From the NCBI RefSeq assembly GCF_913060805.1, contig NZ_CAJXTC010000040.1, positions 1 to 45,388 of the forward strand: 45,388 nucleotides of DNA. The letters are read 5' to 3'. Of this stretch, positions 33,816 to 42,400 are shown one piece after another. The stretch comes from an uncultured Draconibacterium sp. GTDB lineage: Bacteria > Bacteroidota > Bacteroidia > Bacteroidales > Prolixibacteraceae. The notes below the pieces were generated by a model. The model ran no database searches, was not told the DNA's origin, and was given only the letters and a program-made list of their open reading frames with translations. Numbering within the stretch: the first letter of the stretch is position 1; every line of letters begins with the position of its first letter. The translations under genes and the position numbers were made by a program.

Positions 33816-35621
33816 ATGGATAATTTGAACTACTCGATAATCGGAAATTGCAAAAGTGCTGCATTAATTTCCGACAAGGGATCGATTGATTGGTGTTGTT
33901 TGCCCGATTTTAATTCATCGTCGGTGTTTGCAAAAATTCTCGACGAAAATAAAGGCGGGAGCATGGAGTTTCTGGTAGACGACAGTTACGAGATAAGGCA
34001 GTCATACATCAGAACAACAAATATTGTATCTACATTTTTTCAGAATGAAGATTCGTGTTTTGAGGTGGTTGATTTTATGCCACGGTACAAAACAAACGAG
34101 TTTGGGTACTTTACTCCGCCCGATATTGTTCGGTATATTAAATACAAATGGGGAAAACCAAAATTTAGGATCAGGTATAATCCAAAGGTGGAGTATGCCC
34201 GGTTTAATACCAAAACAATTGCCGAAGAGGAATACATTAAATGTTACACCACCGAAGGCGATTACGACTCGTTGTATTTATATACCGATCTCGACAAAGA
34301 AGATATTTTGCAGGAAAACGAAATTACCTTAACCGATAATGCGTTTATCCTTATTTCATACGATCAGAAATTGCTGAACCAAACGCTGGAAAGGCAATAC
34401 CTGAAACTTCAGAAAACAAAAGTTTACTGGCTCGAATGGGCGAATAAGCTAACGTCGTTTAAAAAGTACAACCACGAAATTGTTAGAAGTGCGCTTGTTC
34501 TGAAGCTCTTGAGTTACGATAAATCGGGCGCTGTTTTGGCGGCTGCCACAACTTCGTTACCCGAAACAATTGGCGAAGAGCGGAACTGGGATTATCGTTT
34601 TTGCTGGATCCGCGATGCGTCGATGGTAATAAAAGTAATGTCGAGTTTGGGGCATCTAAATACCGTTAAGCGTTTTATGAAATTCATTATCGATATTATT
34701 CCGGATAAGGATGAAAAGATACAGATTATGTACGGAATAAATCGCGAAAAGGTGCTTGAAGAGGAAACGCTGGAACATTTAAGCGGTTATAAAGATTCGT
34801 ACCCGGTTCGTATCGGAAATGCGGCCTATATTCAAAAGCAGAATGACATTTACGGAATTCTGATGGACGTTATTTACCAACAGTTTACCGAGTTTAAGAT
34901 TTCGCTTGAAGACAGTGAGTCGCTATGGACAATTGTGCGTAGCATCGTAAAAACGGTTGCTAATAACTGGACCAAACCGGATAAAGGAATTTGGGAGATC
35001 AGAACCGATGACCGTCATTTTACATTCTCGAAAGTGTTGTGCTGGGTAGCTATCGACAGGGCCATAAAAATTGCCGGGTTTATCCATAAAAAAAACTATA
35101 TGGAGGAATGGCAACCGTTGGCCGACACCATAAAAGAAGACATTTTTGAAAATGCCTGGAACGAAGAAGTTGGTGCATTTACGCAGTCGTACGGCTCGAA
35201 AGATCTTGATGCTGCAACGCTGCTGATGCAATCGTATGGTTTTATCGATGGTAAAGATCCACGTTTTGTAAAAACGGTACTGGCCACCGAGCGGGAACTT
35301 TGCGAAGATGGATTGATGTACCGCTACAAAAACGAAGATGATTTTGGTTTGCCAACTTCGTCTTTTACTATTTGTACTTTCTGGCTCATCAACTCGTTAT
35401 ACGCCATTGGGCAACGAAAAAGGGCCAAGAAATTATTCGATCAGTTACTGTCGTACAGCAACCATGTGGGGCTTTTTAGCGAAGATATCGATTTTAAAAC
35501 CAAACGTTTGCTGGGGAATTTCCCGCAAGCTTATTCGCATTTGGCCTTAATCGAAACAGCTATAAACTTCTCGAAAGGAGAGACTACTGAGGACGAACAG
35601 ATCCTCGATGCGATTCACTAA
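33816..35621 (+). CDS. GH15 glucoamylase/trehalase-like enzyme
   Basis: Cytoplasmic (no signal peptide) GH15 protein, 601 aa. N-terminal beta-sandwich (about 1-220, NYSIIGNCKSAALISDKG) and an (alpha/alpha)6 barrel (about 240-601) with NWDYRFCWIRDASMVIKVM, SYSNHVGLFSEDID and LLGNFPQAYSHLALI. Bacterial and archaeal proteins of this architecture include trehalases as well as glucoamylases. Next to otsAB, trehalose turnover is the likelier role. The segment usually written EGxFxxCxFW reads TSSFTICTFW, so a Glu seen in many members is not present there; I cannot say which Glu acts as the base. Confidence 0.88.
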   Translation: MDNLNYSIIGNCKSAALISDKGSIDWCCLPDFNSSSVFAKILDENKGGSMEFLVDDSYEIRQSYIRTTNIVSTFFQNEDSCFEVVDFMPRYKTNEFGYFTPPDIVRYIKYKWGKPKFRIRYNPKVEYARFNTKTIAEEEYIKCYTTEGDYDSLYLYTDLDKEDILQENEITLTDNAFILISYDQKLLNQTLERQYLKLQKTKVYWLEWANKLTSFKKYNHEIVRSALVLKLLSYDKSGAVLAAATTSLPETIGEERNWDYRFCWIRDASMVIKVMSSLGHLNTVKRFMKFIIDIIPDKDEKIQIMYGINREKVLEEETLEHLSGYKDSYPVRIGNAAYIQKQNDIYGILMDVIYQQFTEFKISLEDSESLWTIVRSIVKTVANNWTKPDKGIWEIRTDDRHFTFSKVLCWVAIDRAIKIAGFIHKKNYMEEWQPLADTIKEDIFENAWNEEVGAFTQSYGSKDLDAATLLMQSYGFIDGKDPRFVKTVLATERELCEDGLMYRYKNEDDFGLPTSSFTICTFWLINSLYAIGQRKRAKKLFDQLLSYSNHVGLFSEDIDFKTKRLLGNFPQAYSHLALIETAINFSKGETTEDEQILDAIH

Positions 35622-35652
35622 AAAAGTTGCTTGATGTTGAAAAATTGAGGCA

Positions 35653-36129
35653 TTATTCGCCCAGATCCGAATCGAGTGTGATCAATGGCGAGGCTTCAAC
35701 TTTTTCGATATCCAGTATTTTAACCAGTGTGTTCAGTCCGGCTTCAACAACTTCCAATTCTTCGTCGCTAAGTTGCAAAAGCTTTTCCGATAATTGTTCG
35801 TGAAGCAGCGATGGCATTGTGCTCAGCAACTTGTCGCCGGCCGAGGTAAGAGCAATATTTACCACACGTTTATCCCCCGTTTTGGGAAGACGGGCCAGGT
35901 AGCCTTTCTTCTCAAGGCGGTTAATAATACCGCTAACTGTACTCGGATTCAGGTTCAGGAATTTGCGTAGTTCGCCTTGTGTGGTTTGGTAATTATCTGA
36001 TTCGCGCAGAAAGTTTAGGCAAAGAACCTGCGGAATACTTACGCCGTGTTCTTTCTGAATTTTCTTTGACTCGATGTCTACCGAGCGAACTATCTTTCTG
36101 ATTTTGATTAAAATGTCTCGTGTTTCCAT
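35653..36129 (-). CDS. MarR-family transcriptional regulator
   Basis: 158-aa winged-helix dimer. The recognition helix region reads LNLNPSTVSGIINRLEKKGYLAR (about 65-87 with the wing KTGDKRVVNIALT), and helices at both ends give the dimer interface. The effector is unknown. It converges with the GH15 gene (31 bp gap) and diverges from dinB. It carries an acidic C-terminal tail. Confidence 0.9.
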   Translation of the reverse strand: METRDILIKIRKIVRSVDIESKKIQKEHGVSIPQVLCLNFLRESDNYQTTQGELRKFLNLNPSTVSGIINRLEKKGYLARLPKTGDKRVVNIALTSAGDKLLSTMPSLLHEQLSEKLLQLSDEELEVVEAGLNTLVKILDIEKVEASPLITLDSDLGE

Positions 36130-36265
36130 TCCTTCCGGTACAAAATTTTTGCTAATATATTAAGAAATAATTAGAGCCGCCATGTCGTGGAACAAGGATT
36201 AAAGGATTAAAGGTTCAATTAATTCAGCGACTTCGTTATTTTCGCAACGTATCAGGAACGACAAA

Positions 36266-37348
36266 ATGCCGACAGTTAAAAGCCGTAAAATAATACATGT
36301 TGATATGGATGCATTTTTTGCGTCGGTAGAGCAGTTGGATCATCCCGAGCTGCGCGGAAAGCCCATTGCCGTTGGCGGAACCAGCGACAGAGGTGTTGTT
36401 GCAGCGGCCAGTTACGAAGCCCGGAAATATGGCGTGCGTTCGGCTATGTCGTCGAAAGTTGCCAAACGAAAATGCCCGAACCTGATTTTTGTAAAACATC
36501 GTTTTGAGCGATACAAAGAGATATCCGCGCAAATACGCAGCATTTTTCTGGAGTACACCGATTTGGTGGAACCGCTGTCGCTCGATGAGGCTTATCTGGA
36601 TGTTACTTACGCCAAAAAGGGTTTACCTTCTGCAACATTAATCGCCAAAGAAATTCGCCAGCGCATTTTGGAAGAAACAGGTTTGACCGCATCGGCGGGC
36701 GTTTCGTACAACAAATTTCTGGCAAAAGTGGCTTCTGATGTCAATAAGCCCAACGGAATGTTTGTGGTAACTCCGGATAAAGCACAGACGTTTATCGACC
36801 AGTTAGAGATCCGAAAGTTTTTCGGAATTGGAAAGGTAACGGCCAAAAAACTCAATGATATTGGTGTGCGATATGGTCGCGATTTGAAATTGATAGACAG
36901 GCTGGAGCTCACCCGAATGTTCGGCAAAGCAGGAAATTACTACTACGATATTTGCCGAGGTATCGATAATCGTGAGGTGCAGCCATCGCGCGAAAGAAAG
37001 TCGGTAGGTGCTGAAAATACCTTTCTGCACGATTTGTTTTTAGAGGATGAACTGAAAGAGGAACTATTGGTAATTGCCGAGAAAGTGTGGGAGCGCGCCG
37101 ATCGATCGGATGTAAAAGCAAAAACGGTAACCCTAAAATTTAAATATGCCGACTTTGAGCAACACACCCGAAGTAAAACAATTGAGCCGTACATAAACAC
37201 AAAAGATCGGTTTATAACCGAAAGCCTGAAACTGATGAAATCGGAAGGTGGTTTTGTAAAAGGAATCCGCTTGCTCGGGCTTACGCTCTCCAATTTTTTG
37301 CACGAGCAAGAGGGCGAAATCGGCGTTCAGTTGGTGATTGAATTTTGA
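36266..37348 (+). CDS. dinB: DNA polymerase IV
   Basis: Y-family translesion polymerase without proofreading. The catalytic metal ligands are Asp13 in HVDMDAFFASVE and the acidic pair in SLDEAYLD (about 105-112). The HhH thumb region is near FFGIGKVTAKKLNDIG. The little-finger domain runs to the end (360 aa, normal). It has no obvious beta-clamp QLxLF tail beyond IGVQLVIEF at the end, which may serve as the clamp motif. It diverges from the MarR gene across 136 bp; no LexA box was recognised. Confidence 0.95.
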   Translation: MPTVKSRKIIHVDMDAFFASVEQLDHPELRGKPIAVGGTSDRGVVAAASYEARKYGVRSAMSSKVAKRKCPNLIFVKHRFERYKEISAQIRSIFLEYTDLVEPLSLDEAYLDVTYAKKGLPSATLIAKEIRQRILEETGLTASAGVSYNKFLAKVASDVNKPNGMFVVTPDKAQTFIDQLEIRKFFGIGKVTAKKLNDIGVRYGRDLKLIDRLELTRMFGKAGNYYYDICRGIDNREVQPSRERKSVGAENTFLHDLFLEDELKEELLVIAEKVWERADRSDVKAKTVTLKFKYADFEQHTRSKTIEPYINTKDRFITESLKLMKSEGGFVKGIRLLGLTLSNFLHEQEGEIGVQLVIEF

Positions 37349-37448
37349 TAAACACCGGACAAAAACTAGTTCCTGAATTACAATATTTGCTTTAACTCTC
37401 GTATCTTTCCAACTAATTAGTATTAACACAGACCGACCGGAACGAATA

Positions 37449-37473
37449 CTTCCGACTTCGAGCTTCTGACTTC
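37449..37473 (+). repeat. tandem direct repeat before the alpha/beta hydrolase
   Basis: CTTCCGACTTC (37449-37459) and CTTCTGACTTC (37463-37473) are 10/11 identical with a 14-nt period, ending 11 nt before the ATG at 37484. Possibly a remnant of a longer tandem array. Confidence 0.4.
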
Positions 37474-37483
37474 ATGCTTTATT

Positions 37484-38491
37484 ATGAAACGAATAAAACG
37501 CTTTTTACTGATAGTGATTCTTTTGGCGATTATTACTTATTTCCTGGGGCCAAAACCACCAAAGCCTGAGCTGAATAAAGACCTGCCATCGCTATCGGCA
37601 AGCATCGCAAACATTGAGACATTTGTGCAGCGGAAAGAAGCTGCTTTTTCGATTAAACCTGATAATGAAAGCCGCATTATCTGGGCAAATGATTCGATAA
37701 AAGAGCGCACCGATTATTGTGTGTTGTACTTGCACGGATTCTCGGCTTCGTGGTTCGAGGGGCACCCGGCACACGAGCGTTTTGCGCAACATTTTGGTTA
37801 CAACTTGTACATTCCGCGTTTACACGATCATGGTTTGGTTACCGAGGATCCTTTGATTGACATGACTCCCGATAAATTATACGCGTCGGCAAAAGAAGCA
37901 CTAATGGTTGCACGCAGTCTGGGCCGAAAAGTGATTATCATGAGCACTTCAACAGGAGGAACGTTGGGGTTAAAACTGGCGGCTGATTTCCCCGAATATG
38001 TGGACGGACTGATTATGTATTCGCCAAATATAAAAGTGAAAAACAGCTCGATGGTTGTATTGTCGAAACCGTGGGGATTACAAATCGGGCGAAAAGTAAT
38101 GGGCGGTAAATACCGTATTTCTGACGAGGATCCGCAGTCGGAAGATTGCAAATACTGGAACTGTAAATACCGAGTGGAAGCACTGGTTTATTTGCAGCAA
38201 CTGCTCGATGCCACCATGACAAAAGAAACGTTTAGCCACGTTACAGTACCGGTATTTCTGGGCTATTATTATAAGGATGATGAACACCAGGATCAAACAG
38301 TTAGCGTTGATGCAATGCTTGATATGTTTGAAGAACTGGGAACATTACCCAATCAAAAAGTGAAAAAAGCCTTTCCTGAAGCCGGCGATCACGTTATAGC
38401 ATGCGAACTTACTTCCGGTAGCGTGGAAAAAGTAATTGCCGAAACCATCCGTTTTGGAGAAGGTATTTTAGGATTGAACCCGACCCGCTAG
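37484..38491 (+). CDS. membrane-anchored alpha/beta hydrolase
   Basis: N-terminal membrane anchor or signal (residues 5-22) followed by an alpha/beta-hydrolase fold like monoacylglycerol lipase/carboxylesterase. The oxyanion loop is LHGFSASW (83-90). The nucleophile elbow is MSTSTGGT with Ser156; the usual leading Gly is Ser154. The catalytic His is in EAGDHVIAC near the C terminus. 335 aa. The substrate is unknown, likely an acyl ester. The stop codon is immediately followed by the left repeat of the GIY-YIG cassette. Confidence 0.85.
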   Translation: MKRIKRFLLIVILLAIITYFLGPKPPKPELNKDLPSLSASIANIETFVQRKEAAFSIKPDNESRIIWANDSIKERTDYCVLYLHGFSASWFEGHPAHERFAQHFGYNLYIPRLHDHGLVTEDPLIDMTPDKLYASAKEALMVARSLGRKVIIMSTSTGGTLGLKLAADFPEYVDGLIMYSPNIKVKNSSMVVLSKPWGLQIGRKVMGGKYRISDEDPQSEDCKYWNCKYRVEALVYLQQLLDATMTKETFSHVTVPVFLGYYYKDDEHQDQTVSVDAMLDMFEELGTLPNQKVKKAFPEAGDHVIACELTSGSVEKVIAETIRFGEGILGLNPTR

Positions 38492-38529
38492 CTGTCATTT
38501 CGAAGGAGGAACGACTGAGAAATCTCCAG
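38492..38529. repeat. left inverted repeat of the GIY-YIG cassette
   Basis: Starts directly after the hydrolase stop codon. The outer block is CTGTCATTTCGA, the middle is GAGG-containing, and the inner block is GAGAAATCT. It ends 3 nt before the nuclease ATG. Its outer and inner blocks recur in inverted order and orientation at 38836-38868. Confidence 0.75.
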
Positions 38530-38532
38530 CCT

Positions 38533-38835
38533 ATGAAAGACCACAATTATTTTGTATACATCGTTACTAACAAAAACAAAACGGTTTTATATATAGGCGT
38601 TACCAATGATCTGCAAAGACGAGTATTCGAACATGAAAATGGATTAATACCTGGTTTTTCGAAAAAATATAATTGTAATTTCCTCGTTTTTTATGAGCAC
38701 TTCAAACAGGTTGAACATGCCAGTGACAGGGAGAAAGAAATAAAGAAATGGAGGAGAGAAAAGAAAAATAATTTGATCAGAAAGTTTAATCCAAGCTGGA
38801 ACTTTCTGAATCAAAAGATCTATTCCTCCTTGTGA
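38533..38835 (+). CDS. GIY-YIG nuclease domain protein
   Basis: 100-aa single-domain protein of the UvrC/YhbQ-like GIY-YIG superfamily. The motif is split as VYI (8-10) and YIG (20-22). The conserved Arg is in DLQRRVFEH (29/30), the metal-binding Glu in SDREKEIKKW (67-69 region), and the terminal NPSW (86-89) is typical. All catalytic positions are present, so it looks active. The ATG follows the left repeat and the stop codon touches the right repeat, making a 377-bp unit. There is no other partner gene. Confidence 0.9.
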   Translation: MKDHNYFVYIVTNKNKTVLYIGVTNDLQRRVFEHENGLIPGFSKKYNCNFLVFYEHFKQVEHASDREKEIKKWRREKKNNLIRKFNPSWNFLNQKIYSSL

Positions 38836-38868
38836 CAGATTTCTCCTTGTGCCTCGTCGAAATAACAG
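38836..38868. repeat. right inverted repeat of the GIY-YIG cassette
   Basis: Begins at the base after the nuclease stop codon. Its reverse complement reads CTGTTATTTCGA, then CGAGG, a variable middle and GAGAAATCT. Compared with 38492-38525, the blocks CTGT, ATTTCGA, GAGG and GAGAAATCT are identical and only the middle and a few single bases differ. The pgl stop is 10 bp further on. Confidence 0.75.
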
Positions 38869-38878
38869 ATTCTTATTT

Positions 38879-39610
38879 TTACTGAATTTGCGCAGCTGCC
38901 TCTTGGTCTAAAAACCAGGTTAATGTACCGTTGGTTGGCGTAATGTAGTAGGCCGGTAACAACTGGGCTGCATCATTGTCGTTCATAATTTCCGAAACCC
39001 GCAAAGCTTTATTCGAGCCTGTTACCAGGAAAAATATCTGGTTGGCATTATTCAACACGTTGCCGGTTATTGTAACGCGTTTTTGCCCGGTAAGCGGATG
39101 AACGGCAACGGCACAGCTTTGTTCGTCTTCAAACAGTTCCATCTGGTCGGGGAAAATTGAAGCTGTGTGTCCGTCGTCACCAAGACCAAGAATAATCAGG
39201 TCGAAAACCGGATTTTTACCGCGCGAATTTAAGCTTTGTTCCATCTCTTGCGAGTAGCGCAGTGCCTCCTGCTCCGGATCTTCCTCGCCTTTTATACGGT
39301 GAATGTTTTCTTCAGGAATGGAAATATTTGAAAGCAGGTAGTCAACTGTCATTTTATAGTTGCTTTGCTCGTCGGTTGGAGGAACACAGCGCTCGTCGCC
39401 CCACCACAAATGAATACGTTCCCACGGAATTCGTTCGGCGTATTTTTTACTGATCTTTTTAAAAAGTCCTTTTGGAGAATTTCCGCCAGACAGTGCGATA
39501 TCGAAGACTTCCTGATTCGAATTTTGTACCATCTTAATGATTGCCTTCGCGATGGCTTTGTAAACATCTTTCGGTTTCGAATAGATTTTTACCTCTGTAA
39601 AAGTTTCCAT
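38879..39610 (-). CDS. pgl: 6-phosphogluconolactonase
   Basis: Hydrolyses 6-phosphogluconolactone, the second oxidative pentose phosphate step. The NagB-like fold shows SGGNSPKGLF, the HLWWGDERCVPPTDEQSNY motif and LGLGDDGHTASIFP. The 243 aa length is normal. It is the last gene of the minus-strand run, 45 nt after zwf. A gnd gene is not present in the window. Confidence 0.94.
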   Translation of the reverse strand: METFTEVKIYSKPKDVYKAIAKAIIKMVQNSNQEVFDIALSGGNSPKGLFKKISKKYAERIPWERIHLWWGDERCVPPTDEQSNYKMTVDYLLSNISIPEENIHRIKGEEDPEQEALRYSQEMEQSLNSRGKNPVFDLIILGLGDDGHTASIFPDQMELFEDEQSCAVAVHPLTGQKRVTITGNVLNNANQIFFLVTGSNKALRVSEIMNDNDAAQLLPAYYITPTNGTLTWFLDQEAAAQIQ

Positions 39611-39655
39611 GTCAGATCGTTTGTTGCTGTTAGTTAATACTATGCAATATGCAGA

Positions 39656-41149
39656 TTAAAGTTCACAATACAAGCCGTCGTTGTGTAAATTTTTACATGG
39701 GTAGCGCCAATCTCCGTTCGCGATCAGTTTAGCGGAATCTTCCGGTCCCCAACTTCCGGCGGGGTAACCATAAATTGGAATTTCAGGATTGGTTTCCCAG
39801 GCGTTAATTATGGGCTGTACAAATTCCCAGGCCGCTTCAACCGCATCGCCGCGCGAATACAGTGTGGCATCGCCCTGCATACAATCCAGCAGAAGGCGTT
39901 CGTAGGCAGCAGGAACTTTTTTGTCGGCCAGATCCGAGTAGTGGAAATCCATGTTTACCGTTTGTACCTTGAACCCAGCTCCCGGAGTTTTCATGCCAAA
40001 TTTCAGCAGAATTCCTTCATCAGGCTGAATCCGGATAATAAGCTGGTTGTTACTGTTGGAAGTGGCATTGCCAAATAAGTGATGCGGTACTTTTCTGAAA
40101 TGGATAACGATTTCAGTAACGCGCGTCGGTAATTTTTTTCCTGTGCGAATATAAAACGGTACGCCTGCCCAGCGCCAGTTGTCGATGAAGAATTTAAGTG
40201 CCACAAAAGTTTCGGTACGCGAAAACTTGGCAACACCGGGTTCATCGCGGTAACCGGCTACTTTTTTGCCTGCAATTGTTGAGGCGGTATATTGGCCGCG
40301 AATAACAAACCGCGACACTTCATTTTCTTTTATCGGTCGTAAGGACTGAAAAACTTTTAGCGTTTCATTTCTTATGGCGTCGGCTTCCACCACAACCGGA
40401 GGTTCCATAGCCACAAAACCGGCTACCTGCAGCAGGTGGTTCTGCAACATATCGCGCAAAGCCCCGGAGCTCTCGTAATATCCTCCACGACCTTCAACTC
40501 CCAGACTTTCGGCCGATGTAATTTCCACACGTTCGATGTAGCGTCGATTCCAAAGCGGCTCAAAAATTCCGTTCGAAAAGCGGGTAACCAACATGTTTTG
40601 CACTGTTTCTTTACCCAGGTAATGATCGATACGGTAAATCTGTTCCTCCTCGAAATAATTTAGTAACTGTTTATTTAACTCTTTTGCCGATTTTAAATCC
40701 GTTCCAAAAGGTTTCTCAACAATCAATCGTCTGAAATTCGTTTCCGATTTTGAAAGACCATTCTGGCAAAGCATTTTCGGAATTACCGGGTACAGCGATG
40801 GGGGAGTTGAAAGATAGAATACGTAATTCTGCTCAATCTCCAGTGAGCCGGAAATTTCATCGAGCCGCTCTTTCAGCGGAATAAAATCGTCGGCCTCATT
40901 ATTCTGAACCGATTGGTAAAACAATAGCTTTTTAAAATCCTCGCGGCTTTCGTGGTCTGGAATAAATTCATCAGCCCGGTTTCTGAATTCTTCGTCAGAA
41001 AGTGCCGAACGGGAAGCACCCAGCACCGCAAACTTTTTGGGTAACAAATTTTGTTTGTAAAGCTCGAAAAGTGCGGGAATTAATTTGCGTTTTGTGAGGT
41101 CTCCCGAGGCCCCGAATATGATGAGAATTTGATCTTCTGCTTTCTTCAT
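39656..41149 (-). CDS. zwf: glucose-6-phosphate 1-dehydrogenase
   Basis: Oxidises glucose 6-phosphate to 6-phosphogluconolactone with reduction of NAD(P)+. The dinucleotide motif GASGDLTKRKL is at 13-23 and the active-site RIDHYLGKE near 175. The 497 aa length is normal. It starts 9 nt after the phosphopantetheinyl transferase stop, so it is probably cotranscribed with the mutY-gld run. Together with pgl it supplies NADPH. Confidence 0.97.
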   Translation of the reverse strand: MKKAEDQILIIFGASGDLTKRKLIPALFELYKQNLLPKKFAVLGASRSALSDEEFRNRADEFIPDHESREDFKKLLFYQSVQNNEADDFIPLKERLDEISGSLEIEQNYVFYLSTPPSLYPVIPKMLCQNGLSKSETNFRRLIVEKPFGTDLKSAKELNKQLLNYFEEEQIYRIDHYLGKETVQNMLVTRFSNGIFEPLWNRRYIERVEITSAESLGVEGRGGYYESSGALRDMLQNHLLQVAGFVAMEPPVVVEADAIRNETLKVFQSLRPIKENEVSRFVIRGQYTASTIAGKKVAGYRDEPGVAKFSRTETFVALKFFIDNWRWAGVPFYIRTGKKLPTRVTEIVIHFRKVPHHLFGNATSNSNNQLIIRIQPDEGILLKFGMKTPGAGFKVQTVNMDFHYSDLADKKVPAAYERLLLDCMQGDATLYSRGDAVEAAWEFVQPIINAWETNPEIPIYGYPAGSWGPEDSAKLIANGDWRYPCKNLHNDGLYCEL

Positions 41150-41158
41150 GGTTAAATT

Positions 41159-41794
41159 TTAATGTTGAACGCAATAAACCAGAATATTGTTTTTAATAAT
41201 GCGAAAAAATAATTCGTAGCTCACTTCCTTGTCAGGATGCCGCAAAGCCCCTGAGAAATTGGATTGCGCATTATAATCGAACGGCGTAATTTTAATTTGC
41301 TCGTTAAACTGAACACCTTGAATTCCACAACATTTAAAAATAGCTTCTTTTGCCGACCAAAGCAATATTTTTACCAATTGCGGATCGTTACTTTTTTCAA
41401 TAAATTCGATTTCAGCAGGACAGGCAAAACGGGTAACTACTTTATCGATATTCCGATGACGTTGCTCAACGTCGATTCCAATATTTTTATCGGATAGAAT
41501 AATGGCCGCCAAATCAGCAGAATGAGTGATGCTGATGTTTAAATCGGAATTTATTAACGACGGTTTGCCAAATTTATCCCGGTGAATAGTTGGTGTATTT
41601 TCGGGTATCAGGTTCTGAAGAAGTATGCGGGTAGCCAGAAATTCTTTTTGGCGATTTTCGGTTTTAAACGATTCCAAACGCTCCGTGTCGGCAGGATTTA
41701 ATTCGACTGTTTTTAATAAATCATCAGCTGTTTCTTTTAACTCCCATACACCGATTGTGCCGTTTTGGTTTGCTATTTTTTCAATGAGCGGCAT
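41159..41794 (-). CDS. 4'-phosphopantetheinyl transferase (Sfp-like)
   Basis: Transfers phosphopantetheine from CoA to carrier proteins. Mg-binding GIDVEQ (about 109-114) and WSAKEAIFK (about 147-155) are the family signature, and the pseudo-dimeric half with SITHSADLAAI is present. 211 aa, the Sfp/EntD class rather than the small AcpS. No PKS/NRPS genes are nearby, so it may serve ACP or a distant pathway. Its start overlaps the gldD stop by one base. Confidence 0.9.
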   Translation of the reverse strand: MPLIEKIANQNGTIGVWELKETADDLLKTVELNPADTERLESFKTENRQKEFLATRILLQNLIPENTPTIHRDKFGKPSLINSDLNISITHSADLAAIILSDKNIGIDVEQRHRNIDKVVTRFACPAEIEFIEKSNDPQLVKILLWSAKEAIFKCCGIQGVQFNEQIKITPFDYNAQSNFSGALRHPDKEVSYELFFRIIKNNILVYCVQH

Positions 41795-42375
41795 TATTTC
41801 CAGCTTGTGGTTTCAATCATGTGAATCACGTCGGGTTCGATAAAGTTGATTACCGGACTCAACGAATCAATGTCGGGCACTTCGCGAATGTAAAACGCGC
41901 CGCGTAAAAAATGCCGGGTGCTGTCGGTTAAAAAAAACTGCATCGGCGATGCCGCATTTCCTTCAATGGCATAAATGGTTCCGTACACTTTTTTTGCCGG
42001 ATTCATAAATAAACGCTCGTCAATTGCGTCGGCTTTTATCGAGTGTTTGTAGGCCAGCGTGCGCGTTTCTTCCATTAGCTCAGCCAACAGTTTGTAGTCA
42101 TCTTTTTGGCTGTTCAGGTCGTAATACGAAATGTGTATTTCCACTTTATTTTCGGGCACTGCAACATTTATCCAGTAAGGTTTTTCGCGGTTTCTCGAGT
42201 CTTTTTCAATCTTTGCGTAATCCGGTATTTCAAAATCGTACGGAAACGAACGGTTGAGTGCCGTGTAACTTTTTTCAGGAAAGTCGATGCGGAAGTAGCC
42301 TCGCGGTTTGGGCGTGTAATCATCTTTACAAGCCACTAAAAACATCAATAAAACCAGTGTATATGCGAATCTCAT
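41794..42375 (-). CDS. gldD: gliding-motility lipoprotein GldD
   Basis: Lipoprotein with Cys16 in LVACKDD after a short hydrophobic start. The characteristic RGYFRIDFPEKSY follows. GldD is needed for gliding and type IX secretion in Flavobacterium and is conserved in many non-gliding members of the phylum. 193 aa is normal. Downstream of gldE, translationally coupled to the PPTase gene. Confidence 0.94.
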   Translation of the reverse strand: MRFAYTLVLLMFLVACKDDYTPKPRGYFRIDFPEKSYTALNRSFPYDFEIPDYAKIEKDSRNREKPYWINVAVPENKVEIHISYYDLNSQKDDYKLLAELMEETRTLAYKHSIKADAIDERLFMNPAKKVYGTIYAIEGNAASPMQFFLTDSTRHFLRGAFYIREVPDIDSLSPVINFIEPDVIHMIETTSWK

Positions 42376-42400
42376 CTTCCTAAAATTTTAGTCACATTTA

